The notes beneath the pieces are model-generated. The model did not search any database. It was not told where the DNA came from and saw nothing but the letters and a program-made list of their open reading frames with translations. DNA of 46,231 bases from CBEUVQ01 sp965546615 (GTDB lineage Bacteria; Bacillota; Desulfotomaculia; Desulfotomaculales; Desulfohalotomaculaceae), in NCBI GenBank assembly GCA_965546615.1, contig CBEUVQ010000016.1, forward strand, positions 1 to 46,231. Reading direction: 5' to 3'. This document shows, one piece after another, positions 1-7,832 of this stretch. The first letter of the stretch is position 1. Every line of letters begins with the position of its first letter. The position numbers and the translations under genes were made by a program.

Positions 1-1
1 A

Positions 2-391
2 TTTGACCAAAAACCGTTTAAGGCTTTTAAAATCTTAGAAAAGGCGTTATCTACGTTGAGTTTGTCGGAATGCGGCCAAGTGGCTTGGATTACGGTAGAT
101 TATTTAACCAGGCAGACTGTTGGCATCAGCGATGAACACACAGATAATCTGGTAAATTACCCACGCCGCATTAAAGGTGTAGAAGTAGCCTTGTTTTTTA
201 AAGAAGTGGAGCCTGGTGTTGTGAAAATAAGCATGCGGTCAAATTACTTTGTTGATGTAAATAAATTAGCCGCCGAATTTAACGGCGGGGGACACCGGCG
301 GGCATCAGGCTGTACCATTAAAGGCAATCTGGAAGAAATCAGAAATGCAGTTGTTGAAGCGGCGATTAATGCGGTGCAAAGGGGTTCTTAG
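2..391 (+). CDS. nrnA: Partial NrnA-like DHH phosphoesterase (C-terminal part)
   Basis: The reading frame is open from the left edge, so the start lies outside the window; about 129 C-terminal residues are visible. The end carries the DHHA1-type nucleotide-binding motif GGGHRRASGC, typical of DHH/DHHA1 phosphoesterases such as NrnA, which degrade nanoRNAs and dephosphorylate pAp in the cytoplasm. The adjacent truB and ribF match the conserved Firmicute order nrnA-truB-ribF-rpsO. The stop codon is one base from the truB start, so the two genes are probably cotranscribed and translationally coupled. The catalytic DHH motif is not visible, so activity is inferred from the family. Confidence 0.85.
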   Translation, partial: FDQKPFKAFKILEKALSTLSLSECGQVAWITVDYLTRQTVGISDEHTDNLVNYPRRIKGVEVALFFKEVEPGVVKISMRSNYFVDVNKLAAEFNGGGHRRASGCTIKGNLEEIRNAVVEAAINAVQRGS

Positions 392-392
392 T

Positions 393-1322
393 GTGGGATT
401 AAGCGGTATTTTAAATGTTTTAAAACCACCCGGTATGACTTCTCATGATGTGGTTGATTATGTGCGTAAGCTGTATCGCACCAAAAAAGTGGGTCATACC
501 GGCACATTGGACCCGGCGGCTGCCGGGGTGCTGCCGGTATGCATTGGCCGGGCAACGAAAGTAGCCCGGTATATTACCGGTGCGGATAAAACTTACCGGG
601 CAGAAATAACGCTGGGCATAACCACTGACACGCTGGATGCCGAAGGGGAAATTCGGCAAATCCAAGATGCTTCTAAGATTAGTAAAGATGCGTTTATATG
701 TACGCTAAATGATTTTATCGGTGATATCGAACAAATTCCCCCGATGGCTTCTGCTGTTAAAATCGGCGGTAAAAAATTGTACGAACTGCAGCGCCAGGGA
801 AAAGAAATTGCCAGACCGGCGCGCAAAGTTACCATCTACCAATTAAAACATGTTTGGTCAGAAGGCTGGGGAACTGCTCATCCGCGGGCATTAGTTGATG
901 TTCGCTGCTCTAAGGGAACATATATTCGTACACTTTGCCAAGATATTGGCAGTAAATTGGGTGTTGGTGCCCATATGAGTTTTTTGTTGAGGACCAGTTC
1001 CGGTGCTTTTGATATCAGTCAGTCTTGGACGCTTGAACAATTAGCGCACAGCTCAGCTTGTACCAAAGCACCGGTTGATATAGATTGCGCGTTACAATGC
1101 TTTCCTTCAGTAGCTGTAAAAGACCAGGCAGTAAAATCAGTTACATCAGGGGCTAAATTGTACCCCCCCGGTGTTTTGCGTCAACCGGGAGCTTTGAAAC
1201 ACGGTGATTTGGTACGCTTAAAAAATAAAGATGATTTACTGGCACTGGCAGAAGCTGAATGGGATGAGCCACATGAAAGAATGGTATTCAAACCGGTATG
1301 CATCATTAGAATAAATCAGTAA
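393..1322 (+). CDS. truB: tRNA pseudouridine(55) synthase TruB
   Basis: The 309-residue protein converts uridine 55 of the tRNA T-loop to pseudouridine. The N-terminal GILNVLKPPGMTSHDVV and the catalytic-Asp motif HTGTLDPAAAGVLPV are hallmarks of TruB, and KGTYIRTLCQDIG marks the catalytic domain further on. About 60 C-terminal residues fit the usual PUA-like tail. I chose the GTG at 393 because AAAGGGG lies about eight bases upstream and it begins at the conserved domain edge; longer starts would run into the nrnA end. It sits in the nrnA-truB-ribF cluster. Confidence 0.95.
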   Translation: MGLSGILNVLKPPGMTSHDVVDYVRKLYRTKKVGHTGTLDPAAAGVLPVCIGRATKVARYITGADKTYRAEITLGITTDTLDAEGEIRQIQDASKISKDAFICTLNDFIGDIEQIPPMASAVKIGGKKLYELQRQGKEIARPARKVTIYQLKHVWSEGWGTAHPRALVDVRCSKGTYIRTLCQDIGSKLGVGAHMSFLLRTSSGAFDISQSWTLEQLAHSSACTKAPVDIDCALQCFPSVAVKDQAVKSVTSGAKLYPPGVLRQPGALKHGDLVRLKNKDDLLALAEAEWDEPHERMVFKPVCIIRINQ

Positions 1323-1358
1323 TCATCGTGATAGCTTTCGGGCATGGGAGGTGGCAAA

Positions 1359-2288
1359 GTGATTGTAACCAATTCATTTGCAGGAATTAAAGATAAATTT
1401 AAAAATATAGTAGTAGGCATGGGCAATTTTGACGGAGTGCATGTTGGCCATCAAAAGCTGATGCATATGGTAGTTGACCGGGCACGCAGCATAAACGGAA
1501 CGGCTGTGGTATTTACTTTTAACCCGCACCCGTTAGCAGTATTAGATCCGAAAAGCGATCCACCCAAACTCTTAACTCAAAAGGCAAAAGAAAGAATAAT
1601 TGCCGGATTGGGTATAGACGTGATTTTGTCTGTACCGTTTAGTACAGAGTTTGCAAAAATTAATCCGGAAGATTTTATACATAATGTGCTTTATAAGGAA
1701 TTGGCGGTGCGCGGCATCGTTGTCGGTTATAACTTTACCTTCGGCAATCGCGGCTTAGGCTGCAGCGATACGCTGAAACAATTTGCTGCCAAGTACAACT
1801 ATACAATAGATGTTATTCCGGCAGTAACGATTGAAGGGCAGGTTGTAAGCAGTACGCTGATTAGAAAATTGCTTAAAGAGGGCAATATAAAAAAGGCTGA
1901 ACAGCTTTTGGGCTACAAGCCATTTATCGAAGGTATCGTGATTAGCGGAGATCGGCGGGGAAATACATTAGGATTTCCTACTGCCAATATAGCGCTGGAT
2001 AATAATTTGGTCACCCCGCCAAACGGCGTATACAGCGTGCATGTGCAGGTTAACGATGACGTTTATTTGGGGGTAGCCAATATTGGTACTAAACCTACCT
2101 TTAACAGCGGCAGTGAACGCAATTTAGAGGTGCACCTTTTAGATTTTAAAGGTGATTTATACGGTCAGGAAGTCACCGTAAACTTTTTAAGACGCCTGAG
2201 AAATGAGCAGCGTTTTAACTCAGTAAACGATTTGGTAAATCAAATTCAACAGGATATTAAGATGGCTCTAATTGACAGGTGCTACTAA
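1359..2288 (+). CDS. ribF: Bifunctional riboflavin kinase/FAD synthetase RibF
   Basis: The 309-residue cytoplasmic enzyme phosphorylates riboflavin to FMN and adenylates FMN to FAD. The N-terminal nucleotidyltransferase half has GNFDGVHVGHQKL with the HxGH signature, and SSTLIRKLL. The C-terminal flavokinase half has GDRRGNTLGFPTAN and PPNGVYSV. GTG 1359 is preferred because GGGAGGTGG (1346-1354) is correctly placed for it; an ATG at 1344 in the same frame would lie inside that ribosome site. It follows truB by 36 bases and probably belongs to the same operon. Confidence 0.95.
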   Translation: MIVTNSFAGIKDKFKNIVVGMGNFDGVHVGHQKLMHMVVDRARSINGTAVVFTFNPHPLAVLDPKSDPPKLLTQKAKERIIAGLGIDVILSVPFSTEFAKINPEDFIHNVLYKELAVRGIVVGYNFTFGNRGLGCSDTLKQFAAKYNYTIDVIPAVTIEGQVVSSTLIRKLLKEGNIKKAEQLLGYKPFIEGIVISGDRRGNTLGFPTANIALDNNLVTPPNGVYSVHVQVNDDVYLGVANIGTKPTFNSGSERNLEVHLLDFKGDLYGQEVTVNFLRRLRNEQRFNSVNDLVNQIQQDIKMALIDRCY

Positions 2289-2355
2289 ATATGTAAAGTA
2301 GAATATTTGGCAGCAGCCCACAATATATATTAATTATCACACACTAACAGAAAGA

Positions 2356-2384
2356 TTTACAATCCATGCAGTTTATGCTACAAT
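2356..2384 (+). promoter_or_regulatory. Sigma-A-type promoter
   Basis: TTTACA at 2356-2361 and TACAAT at 2379-2384 are separated by exactly 17 bases. They lie about 35 bases before the ribosome site of the small gene at 2428, making that gene, and possibly rpsO, a new transcription unit after ribF. Confidence 0.6.
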
Positions 2385-2427
2385 AAACGCGGCAATCGTC
2401 TTAAATAGCAGAAAGGAGACGTTGCCT

Positions 2428-2655
2428 GTGGGTGTGCCGAAATGTGATTCTCCTGAAGAGGAGATTAAACGCTGGTTAAACCACATTGCTTTGATTTGTT
2501 TGTCTGAGGAATTTCAAAGCTTAAAACGTGAGTTGGAAAGCATATATGTTAAATCAAATATGGACAATGTCAGAATAACTGCATTTCAAGATGCCCTGTA
2601 CGCCTTTTTGGCCCAGCACGATGAAGAAGTTAGTTACCGCTCACGGAGCTGTTAG
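2428..2655 (+). CDS. Hypothetical small protein, first of a two-gene unit
   Basis: This 75-residue acidic, mostly helical protein is not recognised. The GTG at 2428 is preferred because AAGGAGAC lies eight bases upstream; a TTG at 2422 would be only two bases from it. A well-formed promoter lies just upstream. The stop codon is 17 bases before a DUF4258-like gene, so the two are probably cotranscribed. The small size and pairing would allow an antitoxin or chaperone role, but nothing in the sequence proves this. There is no signal peptide or membrane segment, and the four Cys form no clear motif. Confidence 0.6.
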   Translation: MGVPKCDSPEEEIKRWLNHIALICLSEEFQSLKRELESIYVKSNMDNVRITAFQDALYAFLAQHDEEVSYRSRSC

Positions 2656-2672
2656 GCGACGGTGGTGCCGAA

Positions 2673-2894
2673 ATGCGGGTTATTATTACAACTCATGCAC
2701 GCAAAAGATTAAAAGATATGCGTCAGGACAAAATAACAACCCAAGACATTGTTGCTGCAGCAAAAGAAATACCTGGGAAAATTCCCACCGCTACCAGATT
2801 TAGAGGTTTTTTTGCCAAGTCAGGCCGCATGTTTGATATTGTTGCTAAAGATATTTCGAACGGCCGGCTGGTAATAACTATAATTGGAAAGTAA
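2673..2894 (+). CDS. DUF4258-like small protein
   Basis: The 73-residue basic protein opens with VIITTHARKRLKDM, followed by a helix (ITTQDIVAAAKE) and beta strands near FDIVAKDISNGRLVITIIG. This layout matches DUF4258, a RelE/BrnT-like small fold often found near toxin-antitoxin genes. Family assignment is by eye. It follows the 75-residue gene by 17 bases and precedes rpsO. The ATG at 2673 has only a weak GGTGG ribosome site, suggesting translation coupled to the upstream gene. Its stop codon falls in the loop of a perfect hairpin (2884-2904). Confidence 0.6.
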   Translation: MRVIITTHARKRLKDMRQDKITTQDIVAAAKEIPGKIPTATRFRGFFAKSGRMFDIVAKDISNGRLVITIIGK

Positions 2895-2908
2895 ATCTTT
2901 CCAACTAA

Positions 2909-2955
2909 CTGTTAGCTAGGAGATGCGTTCCTCCGGCGATTTTCTTGGCTAACAG
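2909..2955 (+). promoter_or_regulatory. Structured rpsO leader, likely S15 autoregulatory site
   Basis: CTGTTAGC (2909-2916) pairs perfectly with GCTAACAG (2948-2955), enclosing an inner GGAG/CTCC helix. The structure ends 28 bases before the rpsO start. Many bacteria regulate rpsO by S15 binding to a folded leader of this sort. The fold is visible; its binding of S15 is inferred. Confidence 0.5.
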
Positions 2956-2982
2956 GGATTATAATTTAAAGGAGGTGAAACT

Positions 2983-3252
2983 ATGGCACTGTCTGTGGAT
3001 AAGAAGCATGATATCATTGAAAAATTCAAAACTCACGAAAACGACACCGGTTCTCCGGAAGTACAGATTGCCATTTTAACTGAGCGCATTACTCAGCTAA
3101 CAGAGCATCTGAAAACTCACAAGAAGGATCATCACTCCCGTCGTGGGTTGTTAAAAATGGTTGGTCATCGCCGCGCTCTGTTAAACTACCTGCGCGAACG
3201 TGATTTCGACCGTTACCGCACAATCATAGAAAAGTTAGAATTACGTAAATAA
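2983..3252 (+). CDS. rpsO: 30S ribosomal protein S15
   Basis: The 89-residue protein is the standard S15 length. It binds the central domain of 16S rRNA early in small-subunit assembly. The conserved segments HENDTGSPEVQIAILTERI, HKKDHHSRRGLLKMVGHRR and LNYLRERD are all present. AAAGGAGGTG lies at ideal spacing before the ATG. A terminator follows at once, and pnp comes next, as in most Firmicutes. Confidence 0.98.
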   Translation: MALSVDKKHDIIEKFKTHENDTGSPEVQIAILTERITQLTEHLKTHKKDHHSRRGLLKMVGHRRALLNYLRERDFDRYRTIIEKLELRK

Positions 3253-3253
3253 T

Positions 3254-3284
3254 AAAAAGCGGGTTATACACCCGCTTTTTATTA
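3254..3284 (+). terminator. Intrinsic terminator after rpsO
   Basis: An 11-base arm (3254-3264) pairs with 3270-3280 around a five-base loop; the helix core is GCGGGT/ACCCGC with A5/T5 flanks. It starts two bases after the rpsO stop codon. Confidence 0.9.
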
Positions 3285-3417
3285 TATCTGGCATCTTTTT
3301 CGAGGTATTTTGTACTGGGAATGAAGGAAATACTAGTGTATATGTAGAAAGTATTACATTTGTTATTATTATCCAACTTAATAAGATGTTGAGCTGTTGG
3401 ATCAGGAGGGTATATTG

Positions 3418-5637
3418 ATGACTGAACCAAATTTTTTGAAAATGGAGATGGACTTAGGAGGCCGCACTTTAACGTTAGAAACCGGTAAAATGGCTAAGCA
3501 GGCCAGCGGTTCTGTACTGGTTCGCTATGGAGATACTGTTGTGCTGGTAACTGCCACTATGTCCAAAAACCCCCGGGAGGGGATTGATTTCTTCCCGCTC
3601 ACTGTTGATTATGAAGAACGGTTATATGCGGTGGGCAAAATTCCCGGCGGATTTATTAAACGCGAAGGCCGCCCCAGCGAAAAGGCAACTTTGTCTGCCA
3701 GGCTGATAGACCGACCAATTCGGCCGCTGTTTAATAAGAAAATGCGTAATGAAGTGCAGATCGTTTCTACGGTATTGTCGGTAGACCAAAACAACGCTCC
3801 GGAAATAGCTGCAATGATTGGGGCATCGGCAGCACTGCATATTTCCCATATTCCCTTTCAAGGACCGATTGGCGGGGTTATAGTCGGCCGTGTAAACGGG
3901 CGTCTGGTAGTAAATCCCACCACTGACGAGCAGGCTGAAAGTGATATGCATTTGGTAGTGGCCGGCACCAAAGACGCTATTATGATGGTTGAAGCGGGAA
4001 TTAATGAAGTTCCTGAAGAACAAGTGCTGGAAGCCATTTTGTTTGGTCATGAAGTTGATAAAAAAATTGTTGATTTTATTGAACAATTTAGAGCAAAAGC
4101 TTTAACAATGGGATTGGCATGGGAAAAAGTAGAAGTGGTAGAGCCGGAAATCAACCCTGAACTGGAGCAAAAAGTTGTTTCTTTGGCTGAACAGCGTTTT
4201 ACTGACGCTATTAAAAAATGTGCAGCTGAGCGGTTATCTAAAAAAGTGCGTGAAGCATATTTGGAAGAAGTTACTGACGGCATAGTGGAAGACTTAAAAG
4301 AAGAACTTGCTGAAGAAGATTTACCGTTGGCAATGGAGCTCATTCACGCCCAAGAAAAGAAAGTAATGCGCCGGATGATAACGGAAGAAAAAATCCGCAT
4401 AGATGGTCGCGCAATAGAAGAGGTACGGCCTATTACAGTGGAAGTAGGGCTGCTGCCAAGAGCCCATGGCAGCGGTTTGTTTACACGTGGACAGACCCAA
4501 ATTCTTTCGGTGGCAACTTTAGGTCGTATCAGTGAAGAACAAATTCTGGATGGTCTGGGTGTAGAAGAAACAAAACGTTATATGCATCATTATAATTTTC
4601 CGCCGTTCAGCACCGGTGAAACAAAACCAATGCGCAGCCCCGGTCGTCGCGAAATCGGCCACGGTGCGCTTGCGGAACGGGCTTTATTACCTGTTTTGCC
4701 GCCGGAAAACGAATTCCCTTACACAGTACGGGTAGTGTCGGAGGCTATTGAATCTAACGGATCCACTTCAATGGGCAGCGTCTGCGGCAGCACATTGGCT
4801 TTAATGGATGCCGGTGTAAAAATTAAGGCTCCTGTTTCCGGTGTAGCAATGGGCTTGATTAAAGAAGGCAATGAATTTATCGTACTTACTGATATTCAAG
4901 GCATTGAAGATGCCTTAGGTGACATGGACTTTAAAGTGGCCGGTACTGCTAACGGCGTTACTGCGCTGCAAATGGACATCAAAATCCCGGGTATTACCAA
5001 AGAAGTGTTTGAACAAGCACTGGCACAAGCCCATCGCGGACGGATGCACATTTTAAGCAAAATGCTGGAAGTAATATCTGAGCCGCGCCCCGAAATTTCG
5101 GAATATGCACCGTCAATTATCAGTATGCAAATTGATCCGGAAAAGATCCGGGATGTAATCGGACCCGGTGGTAAAATTATTAAGCGCATTGTTGATGAAA
5201 CCGGTGCGGATATTGATATTGAAGATGACGGCCGAGTGTTTATTTCCGCAGTTAACCGCGATGCCGGCAAGAAAGCTTGTGAATATATTGAAACATTAAC
5301 CAAAGAAGTAGAAGCAGGACAAATCATTCACGGCCGAGTTGTCAAAGTAACCGACTTTGGTGCTTTCGTCGAAGTAGTACCCGGTATTATGGGTATGCAG
5401 GGTAAGGAAGGCTTGGTACACATTTCCCAGTTGGCCTACAACCGCGTGGAAAAAGTGGAAGATGTGGTCAAAGAAGGCGATATGATTATTGTCAAGGTAC
5501 TGGGTTATGATAATATGGGTCGCTTAAAATTATCCAAAAAAGATGCAATGGAACCACCTGAAGGTTACGAAGAAGAACGTCGCGAAAGAAAGGACCGCAA
5601 GCCGAGAGCTAAAAAAACATTTAATTCCAGAAATTAA
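3418..5637 (+). CDS. pnp: Polyribonucleotide nucleotidyltransferase (PNPase)
   Basis: The 739-residue phosphorolytic 3'-5' exoribonuclease acts in mRNA turnover. Two RNase PH-like core domains fill the first 550 or so residues, including the RSPGRREIGHGALAERAL and SNGSTSMGSVCG signatures. A KH domain with IGPGGK lies near residue 582, an S1 domain at about 635-708, and a charged tail ends the protein. ATG 3418 is chosen because AGGAGGG (3404-3410) is ideally spaced; an in-frame TTG at 3397 lies upstream of that site. It has its own terminator. Confidence 0.97.
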   Translation: MTEPNFLKMEMDLGGRTLTLETGKMAKQASGSVLVRYGDTVVLVTATMSKNPREGIDFFPLTVDYEERLYAVGKIPGGFIKREGRPSEKATLSARLIDRPIRPLFNKKMRNEVQIVSTVLSVDQNNAPEIAAMIGASAALHISHIPFQGPIGGVIVGRVNGRLVVNPTTDEQAESDMHLVVAGTKDAIMMVEAGINEVPEEQVLEAILFGHEVDKKIVDFIEQFRAKALTMGLAWEKVEVVEPEINPELEQKVVSLAEQRFTDAIKKCAAERLSKKVREAYLEEVTDGIVEDLKEELAEEDLPLAMELIHAQEKKVMRRMITEEKIRIDGRAIEEVRPITVEVGLLPRAHGSGLFTRGQTQILSVATLGRISEEQILDGLGVEETKRYMHHYNFPPFSTGETKPMRSPGRREIGHGALAERALLPVLPPENEFPYTVRVVSEAIESNGSTSMGSVCGSTLALMDAGVKIKAPVSGVAMGLIKEGNEFIVLTDIQGIEDALGDMDFKVAGTANGVTALQMDIKIPGITKEVFEQALAQAHRGRMHILSKMLEVISEPRPEISEYAPSIISMQIDPEKIRDVIGPGGKIIKRIVDETGADIDIEDDGRVFISAVNRDAGKKACEYIETLTKEVEAGQIIHGRVVKVTDFGAFVEVVPGIMGMQGKEGLVHISQLAYNRVEKVEDVVKEGDMIIVKVLGYDNMGRLKLSKKDAMEPPEGYEEERRERKDRKPRAKKTFNSRN

Positions 5638-5640
5638 TCT

Positions 5641-5671
5641 AAAAACTCCACCAACAGCAGGTGGGGTTTTT
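5641..5671 (+). terminator. Intrinsic terminator after pnp
   Basis: Arms 5641-5652 and 5660-5671 (CTCCACC with GGTGGGG, flanked by A5 and T5) enclose a seven-base loop immediately after the pnp stop. Confidence 0.9.
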
Positions 5672-5767
5672 GTATGTGTTTCCCCGAATATTGGACTGGC
5701 GTTAGTGCATAAATTTTTATAGCGAGCGTGTCATGACGGCTAATGCCGGAACAGGGGGAATGCAGGC

Positions 5768-6499
5768 ATGAATGTTTATTACATCAGGCGCGGGAGGCTC
5801 TTTAAGCTAATTGCTTGGCTTGTGTTATTGGCTTTGTTTGTTTTGATTGGTTACTTAGCAATGAAAGATGCTTACCCCACACTGGCGCCGATTTATCAGG
5901 GGTCGGAAGAGCGAAAAGAAATTGCTTTGACAATAAATGTATACTGGGGGGAAGAATACCTGCCGCAAATGCTGCAGATTTTAAGAGAAAATAATGTCAA
6001 AGCTACCTTTAATATCGGCGGTATGTGGGCTGAGAAATTTCCGGAGCTATTAAAGAAAATTGCCGATGAGGGTCATGAAATCGGCAGTCATGGTTATTCA
6101 CACCCTCATCCCGACCAGCTTTCTAAAGCAGGCAATTTGCGCGAAATGATGCGCTCCGAGAAAATCATTGAAGAAATCACCGGTCAGGAAATTAAGTTAT
6201 TTGCTCCTCCATACGGTGAGCGTGGAAATACCGTGCTGGAAGCAGCCGAAGAAGCCGGGTATCAATTTATTTTATGGAGTGTAGATACTATTGACTGGCA
6301 GCGTCCTGCTCCGGAAGTAATTATCCGGCGCGTTGTTCAAAAAGCACATAACGGTGCAATAGTGTTAATGCACCCGACAGCTCCTACAGTAAGTGCCCTT
6401 CCGACGATGATTAAAGAACTGAAAGCAAATGGTTATCAGCTGGTTACTGTTTCAGAACTAATTAAAGGTATTGAAAAAATGCCGCAGTCAGAAGAATAA
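5768..6499 (+). CDS. ylxY: YlxY-like polysaccharide deacetylase-fold protein
   Basis: The 243-residue protein has one N-terminal membrane segment (about residues 12-30) and an outward-facing NodB-fold domain. Position right after pnp matches Bacillus ylxY, a sporulation-associated deacetylase-like family. NodB motif 1, normally TFDDG with the metal and catalytic Asp, reads TINVYWG here (residues 55-61), so both Asp are missing. The metal-binding His pair remains in SHGYSH (His108, His112), as do APPYGERG and the VLMHPT motif. Classical deacetylase activity is therefore doubtful. The start follows an AGGGGGA site. Confidence 0.85.
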   Translation: MNVYYIRRGRLFKLIAWLVLLALFVLIGYLAMKDAYPTLAPIYQGSEERKEIALTINVYWGEEYLPQMLQILRENNVKATFNIGGMWAEKFPELLKKIADEGHEIGSHGYSHPHPDQLSKAGNLREMMRSEKIIEEITGQEIKLFAPPYGERGNTVLEAAEEAGYQFILWSVDTIDWQRPAPEVIIRRVVQKAHNGAIVLMHPTAPTVSALPTMIKELKANGYQLVTVSELIKGIEKMPQSEE

Positions 6500-6590
6500 A
6501 AATAATTTGCGTCCAAATCTCATAAAGCAGTCTGCAGCGGGGTAAGCTTTATTTTGTACCGGAAATCAGATTAACGGAGTGGAATTTAGT

Positions 6591-7727
6591 TTGAGTAATA
6601 ATTGCAGATTAATTTTATTATTTACGTTGATTTTATGGCTGCTTGTTAATGTTTCCGCCGGATTTGCCGGTAATGTTGGATTAAGTGAACCGCAAATTAC
6701 CGCTGACGCTGCGGTGCTGATGGATGCTCAAACCGGACAGGTCTTATTTGACAAAAATATGCACCAAAGACGTCCGCCGGCCAGCACTACTAAAATCATG
6801 ACCGCCATTTTAGCTATTGAAGGGGGCGCCCTTAATCAAGTGGTGTCGGTGACTCCTCGGGCGGCTGAGGTTGGGGAATCCAGCATTCATCTTCATGCCA
6901 ATGAAAAACTTACATTAGAGGAATTATTGTACGGAGCGCTGCTGCGCTCAGGAAACGATGCTTGTGTTGCTATTGCCGAGCACATTGCAGGCAGCGAAGA
7001 AAACTTTGTAAACCTAATGAATCATAAAGCTAAACTGTTAGGGGGGCAGGATACAAATTTCTGTAATACCAACGGCCTGCCTAATGATCAACATTACTCA
7101 TCAGCTTATGATTTAGCTTTGTTTACCCGGTATGCGATGAAAAATCCTAAGTTTAGTGAAATAGTACGGACCCGTCAAAAGGTGATCAGCGGATCGGATA
7201 ACAGCTATCGTTACTTAAAAAACACCAATAAATTACTGTGGAGCTATAGTTGGATTGAGGGCGTAAAAACCGGTACCACCGATGCTGCCGGACAATGTTT
7301 GGTAGCGTATGCTAAGAAAGACGGAAAGCAGTTAATTAGTGTGGTGCTGCACAGCAGCGATCGCTATCAGGATACTATAAAATTGTTAGAATACGGGTTT
7401 GATAATTTTAGCGTTATTCCGGTGATTTTAAAAGGTGAATACTTTACTACAGTAAAAGTGAGAGATGGTTATGGAAAAAGTGTGCCGGTAATTGCAGAAA
7501 AAGACTTGTATGTGACTTTGCCTAAAAACAGTCAAGGAACGTATCAGCAGATCTTACAGTTAAAACGCACCTTAGATGCACCGGTGCGCATGCACAGCAA
7601 AGTAGGTGAATTGAAAGTAGTATATCGTGGACAAGAAATCGGTCGGGTTAATTTAGTTACCGCTTCTGAATTAAAAAGACTGCCCCGGCATATTTTGATT
7701 TTTGAAAAGTTATGTTCATACTTATAA
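6591..7727 (+). CDS. D-alanyl-D-alanine carboxypeptidase (DacF/DacB type)
   Basis: The 378-residue serine-type penicillin-binding protein trims the terminal D-Ala of peptidoglycan stem peptides outside the membrane. It has a signal peptide and all three active-site motifs: S65-T-T-K68, S120-G-N and K226-T-G. A beta-rich C-terminal domain of about 100 residues follows, as in PBP5/DacF. TTG 6591 is chosen from the GGAGTGG site at 6576-6582; GTG 6579 would overlap it. The C-terminus ends sooner than usual and lacks a long amphipathic anchor. The neighbours ylxY and the amidase suggest wall or spore-cortex remodelling. Confidence 0.9.
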   Translation: MSNNCRLILLFTLILWLLVNVSAGFAGNVGLSEPQITADAAVLMDAQTGQVLFDKNMHQRRPPASTTKIMTAILAIEGGALNQVVSVTPRAAEVGESSIHLHANEKLTLEELLYGALLRSGNDACVAIAEHIAGSEENFVNLMNHKAKLLGGQDTNFCNTNGLPNDQHYSSAYDLALFTRYAMKNPKFSEIVRTRQKVISGSDNSYRYLKNTNKLLWSYSWIEGVKTGTTDAAGQCLVAYAKKDGKQLISVVLHSSDRYQDTIKLLEYGFDNFSVIPVILKGEYFTTVKVRDGYGKSVPVIAEKDLYVTLPKNSQGTYQQILQLKRTLDAPVRMHSKVGELKVVYRGQEIGRVNLVTASELKRLPRHILIFEKLCSYL

Positions 7728-7832
7728 ATCCCTGCTGCCAATTTAAACCAACGATAAAATATGCCATAGTTTATCGAAAGGTGCTGGAAAATCTGGTACA
7801 ATAAGTTTAGCATGTTTTATTGGGGGATAAAG

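Noticed and set aside
3622..4086. Minus-strand ORF inside pnp
   Set aside because: Shadow frame of a fully conserved PNPase gene.
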